Assembly (NCBI GenBank): GCA_029931535.1
Contig: JAQPZY010001498.1
Coordinates: forward strand, 3,112,001 to 3,176,000
DNA: 64,000 nt
Reading direction: 5' to 3'
Origin: Margaritifera margaritifera
Lineage: Eukaryota > Mollusca > Bivalvia > Unionida > Margaritiferidae
Part shown: positions 1 through 14,050 of the stretch, one piece after another
Numbering within the stretch: the first letter of the stretch is position 1
Layout of the letters: each line of letters starts with the position of its first letter
Notes under the pieces: model-generated
What the model was told of the DNA's origin: nothing
The model's input: only the letters and a program-made list of their open reading frames with translations
Database searches by the model: none
Position numbers and translations under genes: made by a program

Positions 1-3000
1 ACAGGAAGAAATATACATGAAGATGGGTCCCAATCTACATGCAAAAGCCTTCTGACATTGCAAAGGTAAAGTAAGGTGTCCATCCTATCTTTAGTTTTAT
101 TAATGATTGTAAATGTCCTGTGTCACTTTGGACAAATTCAGAAAAGGATGACAAAATCTCGTCACAAAAGCAAGATTGAATCAATATTGTCCTAATCGGT
201 AATTTACTAGTGAAATATTAGAAGGCATTTTACATCTCTGTTGGTACTTTTCTCTTTGTGCATCTATTTCCACTGCTGATTTCCCCATTTAGGCCCCTAG
301 AAAAAAATCTGTTATTGTATTCCAATGTTTACGTTGTTTCAGGATTATTTCCTTCCACAGACAGGAAGGCATATACATGAAGATGGGGCCCAATCTACAT
401 GCAAAAGCCTTCTGACATTGAAAAGGTAAAGTAAGTTGTCCATCCTATCTTTAGTTTTATTAAATGAAAGTAAACGTCCTTTGTCACTTTGGACAAATTC
501 AGAAAAGGGTGTCAAAATGTCACAAAAGCCAGATAGTAGCAATATTGTACTAAGCGGTAATTTACTAGTGAATTATTGGAAGCCATTTTACATCTCTGTC
601 TGGTTGTTTTCACCTTGTGCATCTTTTTCCACTGCTGATTTCCCCATGGAGGCCCCTGGAAACAAATCTGTTATTGTACTCCAATGCTTGTGTTGTTTCA
701 GGATTATTCCATTCCATGGACAGGAAGAAATCTACATGAAGATCGGGCCCAATCTACATGCAAAAGCCTTCTGACATTGAAAAGGTAAAGTAAGGTGTCC
801 ATCCTATCTTTAGTTTTATCAAATGAAAGTAAACGTCGTATGTGACTTTGCACTAATTCAGAAAAGGATGACAAAATGTTGTCAGAAAAGGAAGATAGAA
901 TCAATAATGTACTAAGCGGTAATTTACTAGTGAATTATTGGAAGCCATTTTACATCTCTGTTGGTCCTTTTCACTTTGTGCATCTTTTTCCACTGCTGAT
1001 TTCCCCATGGAGGCCCCTGGAAAAAAATCTGTTATTGTACTCCAATGTTTACGTTGTTTCAGGATTATTTCATTCGACGGACAGGAAGGCATATACATGA
1101 AGATGGGGCCCAATCTACATGCAAAAGCCTTCTAACATTGAAAAGGTAAAGTAAGTGTCCATCCTATCTTTAGTTTTATTAAATGAAAGTGAACTTCCTT
1201 TGTCACTTTGGACAAATTCAGAAAAGGGTGACAAAATGTCGTCACAAAAGCAAGATAGAAGCAATATTGTACTAAGCGCTAATTTACTAGTGAATTATTG
1301 GAAGCCATTTTACATCTCTGTTTGTGCTTTTAACCTTGTGCATCTTTTTCCACTGCTGATTTCCCCATGGAGGCCCCTGGAAAAACAAATCTGTTATTGT
1401 ACTCCAATGCTTGTGTTGTTTCAGGATTATTCCATTCCATAGATTGGAAGGCCTATACATGAAGATGGGGCCCAATCTACATACAAAAGCCTTCTGACAT
1501 TGCAAAGGTAAAGTAAGGTGTCCATCCTATCTTTAGTTTTATTAATGATTGTAAATGTCCTGTGTCACTTTGGACAAATTCAGAAAAGGATGACAAAATG
1601 TCGTCACAAAAGCAAGATAGAATCAATATTGTACTAAGCGGTAATTTACTAGTGAAATATTTGAAGCCATTTTACATCTCTGTTGGTTCTTTTCACCTTG
1701 TGCATCTTTTTCCACTGCTGATTTCCCCATGGAGGACCCTGGAAAAGAAATCTGTTATTGTACTCCAATGCTTGTGTTGTTTCAGGATTATTCCATTCCA
1801 TGGACAGGAAGAAATATACATGAAGATGGGTCCCAATCTACATGCAAAAGCCTTCTGACATTGCAAAGGTAAAGTAAGGTGTCCATCCTATCTTTAGTTT
1901 TATTAATGATTGTAAATGTCCTGTGTCACTTTGGACAAATTCAGAAAAGGATGACAAAATGTCGTCACAAAAGCAAGATTGAATCAATATTGTACTAAGC
2001 GGTAATTTACTAGTGAATTATTGGAAGCCATTTTACATCTCTGTTGGTGCTTTTCACTTTGTGCATCTTTTTCCACTGCTGATTTCCCCATGGAGGCCCC
2101 TGGAAAAAAATCTTTTATTGTACTCCAATGTTTACGTTGTTTCAGCATTATTTCATTCCACGGACAGGAAGGCATATACATGAAGATGGGGCCCAATCTA
2201 CATGCAAAAGCCTTCTGACATTGAAAAGGTAAAGTAAGGTGTCCATCCTATCTTTAGTTTTATTAAATGAAAGTGAACTTCCTTTGTCACTTTGGACAAA
2301 TTCAGAAAAGGGTGACAAAATGTCGTCACAAAAGCAAGATAGAAGCAATATTGTACTAAGCGGTAATTTACTAGTGAATTATTGGAAGCCATTTTACATC
2401 TCTGTTGGTGCATTTCACCTTGTGCATCTTTTTCCACTGCTGATTTCCCCATGGAGGCCACAGGAAACAAATCTGTTATTGTACTCCAATGCTTGTGTTT
2501 TTTCAGGATTATTCCATTCCATGGATTGGAAGGCATATAGATGAAGATGTGGCCCAATCTACATGCAAAAGCCTTCTGACATTGAAAAGGTAAAGTAAGG
2601 TGTCCATCCTATCTTTAGTTTTATTAATGAATGTAAATGTCCTGTGTCCCTTAGGAAAAATTCAGAAAAGGATGACAAAATGTCGTCACAAAAGCAAGAT
2701 AGAAGCAATATTGTTCTAAGCGGTAATTTACTAGTGAATTATTGGAAGCCATTTACATCTCTGTCGGTGGTTTTCTTGTGCATCTTTTTCCACTGCTGAT
2801 TTCCCCATGGAGGACCCTGGAAAAGAAATCTGTTATTGTACTCCAATGCTTGTGTTGTTTCAGGATTATTCCATTCCATGGACAGGAAGAAATATACATG
2901 AAGATGGGTCCCAATCTACATGCAAAAGCCTTCTGACATTGCAAAGGTAAAGTAAGGTGTCCATCCTATCTTTAGTTTTATTAATGATTGTAAATGTCCT

Positions 3001-4673
3001 GTGTCACTTTGGACAAATTCAGAAAAGGATGACAAAATCTCGTCACAAAAGCAAGATTGAATCAATATTGTACTAAGCGGTAATTTACTAGTGAAATATT
3101 AGAAGGCATTTTAGATTTTTGTTGGTGCTTTTCTTTTTGTGCATCTTTTTCAACTGCTGATTTCCCCATGGAGACCCCTGGAAAAAATCTGTTATTGTAC
3201 TCCAATTCTTGTGTTGTTTCACGATTATTCCATTCCATGTACAGGAAGGCATATACATGAAGATGCGGCCCAATCTACATGCAAAAGCCTTCTGACATTG
3301 AAAAGGTAAAGTAAGGTGTCCATCCTATCTTTAGTTTTATTAAATGAAAGTAAACGTCCTTTGTCACTTTGGACAAATTCAGAAAAGGGTGACAAAATGT
3401 CACAAAAGCCAGATAGTAGCAATATTGTACTAAGCGCTAATTTACTAGTGAATTATTGGAAGCCATTTTACATCTCTGTGTGGTTGTTTTCACCTTGTGC
3501 ATCTTTTTCCACTGCTGATTTCCCCATGGAGGCCCCTGGAAACAAATCTGTTATTGTACTCCAATGCTTGTGTTGTTTCAGGATTATTCCATTCCATGGA
3601 CAGGAAGAAATATACATGAAGATGGGGCCCAATCTACATGCAAAAGCCTTCTGACATTGAAAAGGTAAAGTAAGGTGTCCATCCTATCTTTAGTTTTATT
3701 AAATGAAAGTAAACGTCCTTTGTCACTTTGGACTAATTCAGAAAAGGGTGACAAAATGTTGTCACAAAAGCAAGATAGAAGTAATATTGTACTAAGCGGT
3801 AATTTACTAGTGAATTATTGGAAGCCATTTTACATCTCTGTTGGTGCTTTTCACCTTGTGCATCTTTTTCCACTGCTGATTTCCCCATGGAGGCCCCTGG
3901 AAAAAAATCTGTTATTGTACTCCAATGCTTGTGTTGTTTCAGGATTATTCCATTCCATGGACAGGAAGGCATATGCATGAAGATGGGCCCCAATCTACAT
4001 GAAAAAGCCTTCTGACATTGAAAAGGTAAAATAAGGTGTCTATCCTATCTTTAGTTTTATTAAATGAAAGTGAATGACCTGTGTCACTTTTGGCAAATTC
4101 AGAAAAGGGTGACAAAATGTCGTCACAAAAGCAAGATAGAAGCAATATTGTACTAAGCGGTAATTTACTAGTGAATTATTGGAAGCCATTTTACATCTCT
4201 GTTGGTGCTTTTCACCTTGTGCATCTTTTTCCACTGCTGATTTCCCCATGGAGGCCCCTGGAAAAAAATCTGTTATTGTACTCCAATGCTTGTGTTGTTT
4301 CAGGATTATTTCATTCCACGGACAGGAAGAAGTATACATGAAGATGGGGCCCAATTTACATGCAAAAGCCTTCTGACATTGAAAAGGTAAAGTAAGATGC
4401 CCATCATATCTTTAGTTTTATTAAATGAAAGTGAACGTCCTGTGTCACTTTGGACAAATTCAGAAAAGGGTGAGAAAATGTCGTCAATAAAGCAAGATAG
4501 AATCAATATTGTACTAAGCGGTAATTTACTAGTGAATTATTGGAAGCCATTTTACATCTCTATTTGTGCTTTTAACCTTGTGCATTATTTTTCCACTGCT
4601 GATTTCCCCATTGAGGCCCCTTTAAAAAAAATCTGTTATTGTACTCCAATGCTTGTGTTGTTTCAGGAATATT

Positions 4674-7600
4674 CCATTCCATAGATTGGAAGGCCTATAC
4701 ATGAAGATGGGGTCCAATCTACATGCAAAAGCCTTCTGCCATTGCAAAGGTAAAGTAAGGTGTCCATCCTATCTTTAGTTTTATTAATGATTGTAAATGT
4801 CCTGTGTCACTTTGGACAAATTCAGAAAAGGATGACAAAATCTCGTCACAAAAGCAAGATTGAATCAATATTGTCCTAATCGGTAATTTACTAGTGAAAT
4901 ATTAGAAGGCATTTTACATCTCTGTTGGTGCTTTTCTCTTTGTGCATCTATTTCCACTGCTGATTTCCCCATGGAGGCCGCTAGAAAAAAGTCTGTTATT
5001 GTACTCCAATGCTTGTGTTGTTTCAGGATTATTTCATTCCACAGACAGGAAGGCATATACATGAAGATGGGGCCCAATCTACATGCAAAAGCCTTCTGAC
5101 ATTGAAAAGGTAAAGTAAGGTGTCCATCCTAGCTTTAGTTTTATTAAATGAAAGTAAACGTCCTTTGTCACTTTGGACAAATTCAGAAAAGGGTGAGAAA
5201 ATGTCACAAAAGTCAGATAGTAGCAATATTGTACTAAGGGGTAATTTACTAGTGAATTATTGGAAGCCATTTTACATCTCTGTGTGATTGTTTTCACCTT
5301 GTGCATCTTTTTCCACTGCTGATTTCCCCGTGGAGGCCCCTGGAAACAAATCTGTTATTGTACTCCAATGCTTGTGTTGTTTCAGGATTATTCCATTCCA
5401 TGGACAGGAAGAAATCTACATGAAGATCGGGCCCAATCTACATGCAAAAGCCTTCTGACATTGAAAAGGTAAAGTAAGGTGTCCATCCTATCTTTAGTTT
5501 TATCAAATGAAAGTAAACGTCTTATGTGACTTTGCACTAATTCAGAAAAGGGTGACAAAATGTTGTCAGAAAAGGAAGATAGAATCAATAATGTACTAAG
5601 CGGTAATTTACTAGTGAATTATTGGAAACCATTTTACATCTCTGTTGGTCCTTTTCACTTTGTGCATCTTTTTCCACTGCTGATTTCCCCATGGAGGCCC
5701 CTGGAAAAAAATCTGTTATTGTACTCCAATGTTTACGTTGTTTCAGGATTATTTCATTCGACGGACAGGAAGGCATATACATGAAGATGGGGCCCAATCT
5801 ACATGCAAAAGCCTTCTAACATTGAAAAGGTAAAGTAAGTGTCCATCCTATCTTTAGTTTTATTAAATGAAAGTGAACTTCCTTTGTCACTTTGGACAAA
5901 TTCAGAAAAGGGTGACAAAATGTCGTCACGAAAGCAAGATAGAAGCAATATTGTACTAAGCTCCAATTTACTAGTGAATTATTGGAAGCCATTTTACATC
6001 TCTGTTTGTGCTTTTAACCTTGTGCATCTTTTTCCACTGCTGATTTCCCCATGGAGGCCCCTGGAAAAACAAATCTGTTATTGTACTCCAATGCTTGTGT
6101 TGTTTCAGGATTATTCCATTCCATGGACAGGAAGAAATCTACATGAAGATCGGGCCCAATCTACATGCAAAAGCCTTCTGACATTGAAAAGGTAAAGTAA
6201 GGTGTCCATCCTATCTTTAGTTTTATCAAATGAAAGTAAACGTCGTATGTGACTTTGCACTAATTCAGAAAAGGATGACAAAATGTTGTCAGAAAAGGAA
6301 GATAGAATCAATAACGTACTAAGCGCTAATTTACTAGTGAATTATTGGAAGCCATTTTACATCTCTGTGTGGTTGTTTTCACCTAGTGCATCTATTTCCA
6401 CTGCTGATTTCCCCATGGAGGCCCCTGGAAACAAATCTGTTATTGTACTCCAATGCTTGTGTTGTTTCAGGATTATTCCATTCCATGCACAGGAAGAAAT
6501 CTACATGAAGATCGGGCCCAATCTACATGCAAAAGCCTTCTGACATTGAAAAGGTAAAGTAAGGTGTCCATCCTATCTTTAGTTTTATCAAATGAAAGTA
6601 AACGTCGTATGTGACTTTGCACTAATTCAGAAAAGGATGACAAAATGTTGTCAGAAAAGGAAGATAGAATCAATAACGTACTAAGCGGTAATTTACTAGT
6701 GAATTATTGGAAGCCATTTTACATCTCTGTTGGTCCTTTTCACTTTGTACATCTTTTTCCACTGCTGATTTCCCCATGGAGGGCCATGAAAAAAATATCT
6801 GTTATTGTACTCCAATGCTTGTGTTGTTTCAGGATTATTCCATTCCACGGCCAGATACAAATATACATGAGGATGGGGCCCAATCTCCATGCAAAAGCCT
6901 TCTGACATTGATAAGGTAAAGTAAGGTCTCCATCCTACCTTTAGTTTTATTAAATGAAAGTAAACATCCTGTGCCACTTTGGACAAATTCAGAAAAGGAT
7001 AATAAAATCTCGTCACAAAAGCAAGATTGAATCAATATTGTACTAAGCGGTAATTTTCTAGTGAATTATTGGAAGCCATTTCACATCTCTGTTGGTGCTT
7101 TTCACTTTGTGCATCTTTTTCCACTGCTGATTTCCCCATGGAGGCCCCTGGAGAAAAATCTGTTATTGTTCTCCAATGTTTACGTTGTTTCAGGATTATT
7201 TCATTCGACAGACAGGAAGGCATGTGCATGAAGATGCGGCCAAATCTACATGCAAAAGCCTTCTGCCATTGAAAAGGTAAAGTAAGGTGTCCATCCTATC
7301 TTTAGTTTTATTAAATGAAAGTGAACTTCCTTTGTCATTTTGGACAAGTTCAGAGAAGGATGACAAAATGTCGTCACAAAAGCAAGATAGTAGCAATATT
7401 GTACTAAGCGGTAATTTACTAGGGAATGATTGCAAACCATTTTACATCTCTGTGCTTTTCCCCTTGTGCATCTTTTTCCACTGCTGATTTCCCCATGGAG
7501 GCCCCTGGAAAAAAAATCTTTTGTTCTCCAATGCTTGTGTTGTTTCAGGATTATTCCATTCCACGGCCAGATAGAAATATACATGAAGATGGGTCCCAAT

Positions 7601-9360
7601 CTACATGCAAAAGCCTTCTGACATTGAAAAGGTAAAGTAAGGTGTCCATCCTACCTTTAGTTTTATTAAATGAAAGTAAAAGTCCTGTGTCACTTTTGAC
7701 AAATTCAGAAAAGGATGATAAAATGTCGTCACAAAAGCAAGATTGAATCAATATTGTACTAAGCGGTAATTTACTAGTGAATTATTGGAAGCCATTTTAC
7801 ATCTCTGTTGGTGCTTTTCTCTTTGTGCATCTTTTTTCACTGCTGATTTCCCCATGGAGTCTCCTGGAAAAACAAATCTGTTATTGTACTCCAATGCTTG
7901 TGTTGTTTCAGGATTATTCCATTCCATGGATTGGAAGGCATATACATGAAGATGTCGACCAATCAACATGCAAGAGCCTTCTGACATTGAAAAGGTAAAG
8001 TCAGGTGTCCATCCTATCTTTAGTTTTATTAATGATTGTAAATGTCCTGTGTCACTTTGGACAAATTCAGAAAAGGATGACAAAATGTCATCACAAAAGC
8101 AAGATTGAATCAATATTGTACTAAGCTGTAATTTACTAGCGAAATATTAGAAGGCATTTTACATCACTGTTGGTTCTTTTCTCTTTGTGCATCTTTTTCC
8201 ACTTCTGATTTCCCCATGGAGGCCCCTAGAAATAAATCTGTTATTGTACTCCAATGTTTACGTTGTTTCAGGATTATTTCATTCCATGGACAGGAAGGCA
8301 TATACATGAAGATGCGGCCCAATCTACATGCAAAAGCCTTCTGACATTGAAAAGGTAAAGTAAGTTGTCCATCCCATCTTTAGTTTTATTAAATGAAAGT
8401 GAACTTCCTTTGTCACTTTGGACAAATTCAGAAAAGGGTGACAAAATGTTGTCACAAAAGCAAGATAGAAGCAATATTGTACTAAGCAGTAATTTACTAG
8501 TGAATTATTGGAAGCCATTTTACATCTCTGTCGGTGGTTTTCTTGTGCATCTTTTTCCACTGCTGATTTCCCCATGGAGGCCCCTAGAAAAACAAATCTG
8601 TTATTGTACTCCAATGCTTGTGTTGTTTCAGGATTATTCCATTCCATGGATTGGAAGGCATATAGATGAAGATGTGGCCCAATCTACATGCAAAAGCCTT
8701 CTGACATTGAAAAGGTAAAGTAAGGTGTCCATCCTATCTTTAGTTTTATTAATGATTGTAAATGTCCTGTGTCACTTTGGACAAATTCAGAAAAGGATGA
8801 CAAAATGTCGTCACAAAAGCAAGATTGAATCAATATTGTACTAAGCGCTAATTTACTAGTGAATTATTCGAAGCCATTTTACATCTCTGTGTGGTTGTTT
8901 TCACCTTGTGCATCTTTTTCCACTGCTGATTTCCCCATGGAGGCCCCTGGAAACAAATCTGTTATTGTACTCCAATGCTTGTGTTGTTTCAGGATTATTC
9001 CATTCCATGGACAGGAAGAAATCTACATGAAGATCGGGCCCAATCTACATGCAAAAGCCTTCTGACATTGAAAAGGTAAAGTAAGGTGTCCATCCTATCT
9101 TTATTTTTATTAAATGAAAGTGAACTTCCTTTGTCACTTTGGACAAATTCAGAAAAGGGTGACAAAATGTCGTCACAAAAGCAAGATAGAATCAATAATG
9201 TACTAAGCGGTAATTTACTAGTGAATTATTGGAAGCCATTTTACATCTGTTTGTGCTTTTAACCTTGTGCATCTTTTTCCACTGCTGATTTCCCCATGGA
9301 GGCCCCTAAACAAACAAATCTGTTATTGTACTCCAATGCTTGTGTTGTTTAAGGATTATT
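4674..9360. repeat. Higher-order repeat copy A1 (13 satellite monomers)
   Basis: First of four consecutive copies of a 13-monomer higher-order unit of 4,687 bases. I place its start at the monomer reading CCATAGATTGGAAGGCC, whose equivalents occur at 9,361, 14,051 and 18,738. The order of monomer variants inside is the same in all four copies. Private marks of the A version include GGAGGCCGCTAG near 4,975, CATGCACAGGAAG near 6,483, and CGGCCAGATAC near 6,849. Compared with A2, 9,377 bases downstream, I noticed only a few single-base differences. Confidence 0.92.
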
Positions 9361-12300
9361 CCATTCCATAGATTGGAAGGCCTATACATGAAGATGGGGT
9401 CCAATCTACATGCAAAAGCCTTCTGCCATTGCAAAGGTAAAGTAAGGTGTCCATCCTATCTTTAGTTTTATTAATGATTGTAAATGTCCTGTGTCACTTT
9501 GGACAAATTCAGAAAAGGATGACAAAATCTCGTCACAAAAGCAAGATTGAATCAATATTGTCCTAATCGGTAATTTACTAGTGAAATATTAGAAGGCATT
9601 TTACATCTCTGTTGGTGCTTTTCTCTTTGTGCATCTATTTCCACTGCTGATTTCCCCATGGAGGCCCCTAGAAAAAAGTCTGTTATTGTACTCCAATGCT
9701 TGTGTTGTTTCAGGATTATTTCATTCCACAGACAGGAAGGCATATACATGAAGATGGGGCCCAATCTACATGCAAAAGCCTTCTGACATTGAAAAGGTAA
9801 AGTAAGGTGTCCATCCTAGCTTTAGTTTTATTAAATGAAAGTAAACGTCCTTTGTCACTTTGGACAAATTCAGAAAAGGGTGAGAAAATGTCACAAAAGT
9901 CAGATAGTAGCAATATTGTACTAAGGGGTAATTTACTAGTGAATTATTGGAAGCCATTTTACATCTCTGTGTGATTGTTTTCACCTTGTGCATCTTTTTC
10001 CACTGCTGATTTCCCCGTGGAGGCCCCTGGAAACAAATCTGTTATTGTACTCCAATGCTTGTGTTGTTTCAGGATTATTCCATTCCATGGACAGGAAGAA
10101 ATCTACATGAAGATCGGGCCCAATCTACATGCAAAAGCCTTCTGACATTGAAAAGGTAAAGTAAGGTGTCCATCCTATCTTTAGTTTTATCAAATGAAAG
10201 TAAACGTCTTATGTGACTTTGCACTAATTCAGAAAAGGGTGACAAAATGTTGTCAGAAAAGGAAGATAGAATCAATAATGTACTAAGCGGTAATTTACTA
10301 GTGAATTATTGGAAACCATTTTACATCTCTGTTGGTCCTTTTCACTTTGTGCATCTTTTTCCACTGCTGAGTTCCCCATGGAGGCCCCTGGAAAAAAATC
10401 TGTTATTGTACTCCAATGTTTACGTTGTTTCAGGATTATTTCATTCGACGGACAGGAAGGCATATACATGAAGATGGGGCCCAATCTACATGCAAAAGCC
10501 TTCTAACATTGAAAAGGTAAAGTAAGTGTCCATCCTATCTTTAGTTTTATTAAATGAAAGTGAACTTCCTTTGTCACTTTGGACAAATTCAGAAAAGGGT
10601 GACAAAATGTCGTCACGAAAGCAAGATAGAAGCAATATTGTACTAAGCTCCAATTTACTAGTGAATTATTGGAAGCCATTTTACATCTCTGTTTGTGCTT
10701 TTAACCTTGTGCATCTTTTTCCACTGCTGATTTCCCCATGGAGGCCCCTGGAAAAACAAATCTGTTATTGTACTCCAATGCTTGTGTTGTTTCAGGATTA
10801 TTCCATTCCATGGACAGGAAGAAATCTACATGAAGATCGGGCCCAATCTACATGCAAAAGCCTTCTGACATTGAAAAGGTAAAGTAAGGTGTCCATCCTA
10901 TCTTTAGTTTTATCAAATGAAAGTAAACGTCGTATGTGACTTTGCACTAATTCAGAAAAGGATGACAAAATGTTGTCAGAAAAGGAAGATAGAATCAATA
11001 ACGTACTAAGCGCTAATTTACTAGTGAATTATTGGAAGCCATTTTACATCTCTGTGTGGTTGTTTTCACCTAGTACATCTATTTCCACTGCTGATTTCCC
11101 CATGGAGGCCCCTGGAAACAAATCTGTTATTGTACTCCAATGCTTGTGTTGTTTCAGGATTATTCCATTCCATGGACAGGAAGAAATCTACATGAAGATC
11201 GGGCCCAATCTACATGCAAAAGCCTTCTGACATTGAAAAGGTAAAGTAAGGTGTCCATCCTATCTTTAGTTTTATCAAATGAAAGTAAACGTCGTATGTG
11301 ACTTTGCACTAATTCAGAAAAGGATGACAAAATGTTGTCAGAAAAGGAAGATAGAATCAATAACGTACTAAGCGGTAATTTACTAGTGAATTATTGGAAG
11401 CCATTTTACATCTCTGTTGGTCCTTTTCACTTTGTACATCTTTTTCCACTGCTGATTTCCCCATGGAGGGCCATGAAAAAAATATCTGTTATTGTACTCC
11501 AATGCTTGTGTTGTTTCAGGATTATTCCATTCCACGGCCAAATACAAATATACATGAGGATGGGGCCCAATCTCCATGCAAAAGCCTTCTGACATTGATA
11601 AGGTAAAGTAAGGTCTCCATCCTACCTTTAGTTTTATTAAATGAAAGTAAACATCCTGTGCCACTTTGGACAAATTCAGAAAAGGATAATAAAATCTCGT
11701 CACAAAAGCAAGATTGAATCAATATTGTACTAAGCGGTAATTTTCTAGTGAATTATTGGAAGCCATTTCACATCTCTGTTGGTGCTTTTCACTTTGTGCA
11801 TCTTTTTCCACTGCTGATTTCCCCATGGAGGCCCCTGGAGAAAAATCTGTTATTGTTCTCCAATGTTTACGTTGTTTCAGGATTATTTCATTCGACAGAC
11901 AGGAAGGCATGTGCATGAAGATGCGGCCAAATCTACATGCAAAAGCCTTCTGCCATTGAAAAGGTAAAGTAAGGTGTCCATCCTATCTTTAGTTTTATTA
12001 AATGAAAGTGAACTTCCTTTGTCATTTTGGACAAGTTCAGAGAAGGATGACAAAATGTCGTCACAAAAGCAAGATAGAAGCAATATTGTACTAAGCGGTA
12101 ATTTACTAGGGAATGATTGCAAACCATTTTACATCTCTGTGCTTTTCCCCTTGTGCATCTTTTTCCACTGCTGATTTCCCCTATGGATGCCCCTGGAAAA
12201 AAAATGTTTTGTTCTCCAATGCTTGTGTTGTTTCAGGATTATTCCATTCCACGGCCAGATAGAAATATACATGAAGATGGGTCCCAATCTACATGCAAAA

Positions 12301-14050
12301 GCCTTCTGACATTGAAAAGGTAAAGTAAGGTGTCCATCCTACCTTTAGTTTTATTAAATGAAAGTAAAAGTCCTGTGTCACTTTTGACAAATTCAGAAAA
12401 GGATGATAAAATGTCGTCACAAAAGCAAGATTGAATCAATATTGTACTAAGCGGTAATTTACTAGTGAATTATTGGAAGCCATTTTACATCTCTGTTGGT
12501 GCTTTTCTCTTTGTGCATCTTTTTTCACTGCTGATTTCCCCATGGAGTCTCCTGGAAAAACAAATCTGTTATTGTACTCCAATGCTTGTGTTGTTTCAGG
12601 ATTATTCCATTCCATGGATTGGAAGGCATATACATGAAGATGTGGACCAATCTACATGCAAGAGCCTTCTGACATTGAAAAGGTAAAGTCAGGTGTCCAT
12701 CCTATCTTTAGTTTTATTAATGATTGTAAATGTCCTGTGTCACTTTGGACAAATTCAGAAAAGGATGACAAAATGTCGTCACAAAAGCAAGATTGAATCA
12801 ATATTGTACTAAGCGGTAATTTACTAGTGAAATATTAGAAGGCATTTTACATCTCTGTTGGTTCTTTTCTCTTTGTGCATCTTTTTCCACTTCTGATTTC
12901 CCCATGGAGGCCCCTAGAAATAAATCTGTTATTGTACTCCAATGTTTACGTTGTTTCAGGATTATTTCATTCCATGGACAAGAAGGCATATACATGAAGA
13001 TGTAGCCCAATCTACATGCAAAAGCCTTCTGACATTGAAAAGGTAAAGTAAGGTGTCCATCCCATCTTTAGTTTTATTAAATGAAAGTGAACTTCCTTTG
13101 TCACTTTGGACAAATTCAGAAAAGGGTGACAAAATGTTGTCACAAAAGCAAGATAGAAGCAATATTGTACTAAGCGGTAATTTACTAGTGAATTATTGGA
13201 AGCCATTTTACATCTCTGTCGGTGGTTTTCTTGTGCATCTTTTTCCACTGCTGATTTCCCCATGGAGGCCCCTAGAAAAACAAATCTGTTATTGTACTCC
13301 AATGCTTGTGTTGTTTCAGGATTATTCCATTCCATGGATTGGAAGGCATATAGATGAAGATGTGGCCCAATCTACATGCAAAAGCCTTCTGACATTGAAA
13401 AGGTAAAGTAAGGTGTCCATCCTATCTTTAGTTTTATTAATGATTGTAAATGTCCTGTGTCACTTTGGACAAATTCAGAAAAGGATGACAAAATGTCGTC
13501 ACAAAAGCAAGATTGAATCAATATTGTACTAAGCGCTAATTTACTAGTGAATTATTGGAAGCCATTTTACATCTCTGTGTGGTTGTTTTCACCTTGTGCA
13601 TCTTTTTCCACTGCTGATTTCCCCATGGAGGCCCCTGGAAACAAATCTGTTATTGTACTCCAATGCTTGTGTTGTTTCAGGATTATTCCATTCCATGGAC
13701 AGGAAGAAATCTACATGAAGATCGGGCCCAATCTACATGCAAAAACCTTCTGACATTGAAAAGGTAAAGTAAGGTGTCCATCCTATCTTTATTTTTATTA
13801 AATGAAAGTGAACTTCCTTTGTCACTTTGGACAAATTCAGAAAAGGGTGACAAAATGTCGTCACAAAAGCAAGATAGAATCAATAATGTACTAAGCGGTA
13901 ATTTACTAGTGAATTATTGGAAGCCATTTTACATCTCTGTTTGTGCTTTTAACCTTGTGCATCTTTTTCCACTGCTGATTTCCCCATGGAGGCCCCTAAA
14001 AAAACAAATCTGTTATTGTACTCCAATGCTTGTGTTGTTTAAGGATTATT
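9361..14050. repeat. Higher-order repeat copy B1 (13 satellite monomers)
   Basis: Second copy of the 13-monomer unit, 4,690 bases long. It differs from A1 at a limited number of sites: GGAGGCCCCTAG near 9,662, CTGCTGAGTTCCCC near 10,368, CATGGACAGGAAG near 11,171, CGGCCAAATAC near 11,535, and a small insertion plus substitutions in CCCCTATGGATGCCCC near 12,180. The first few of these marks recur in B2 but not in A1 or A2. Confidence 0.92.
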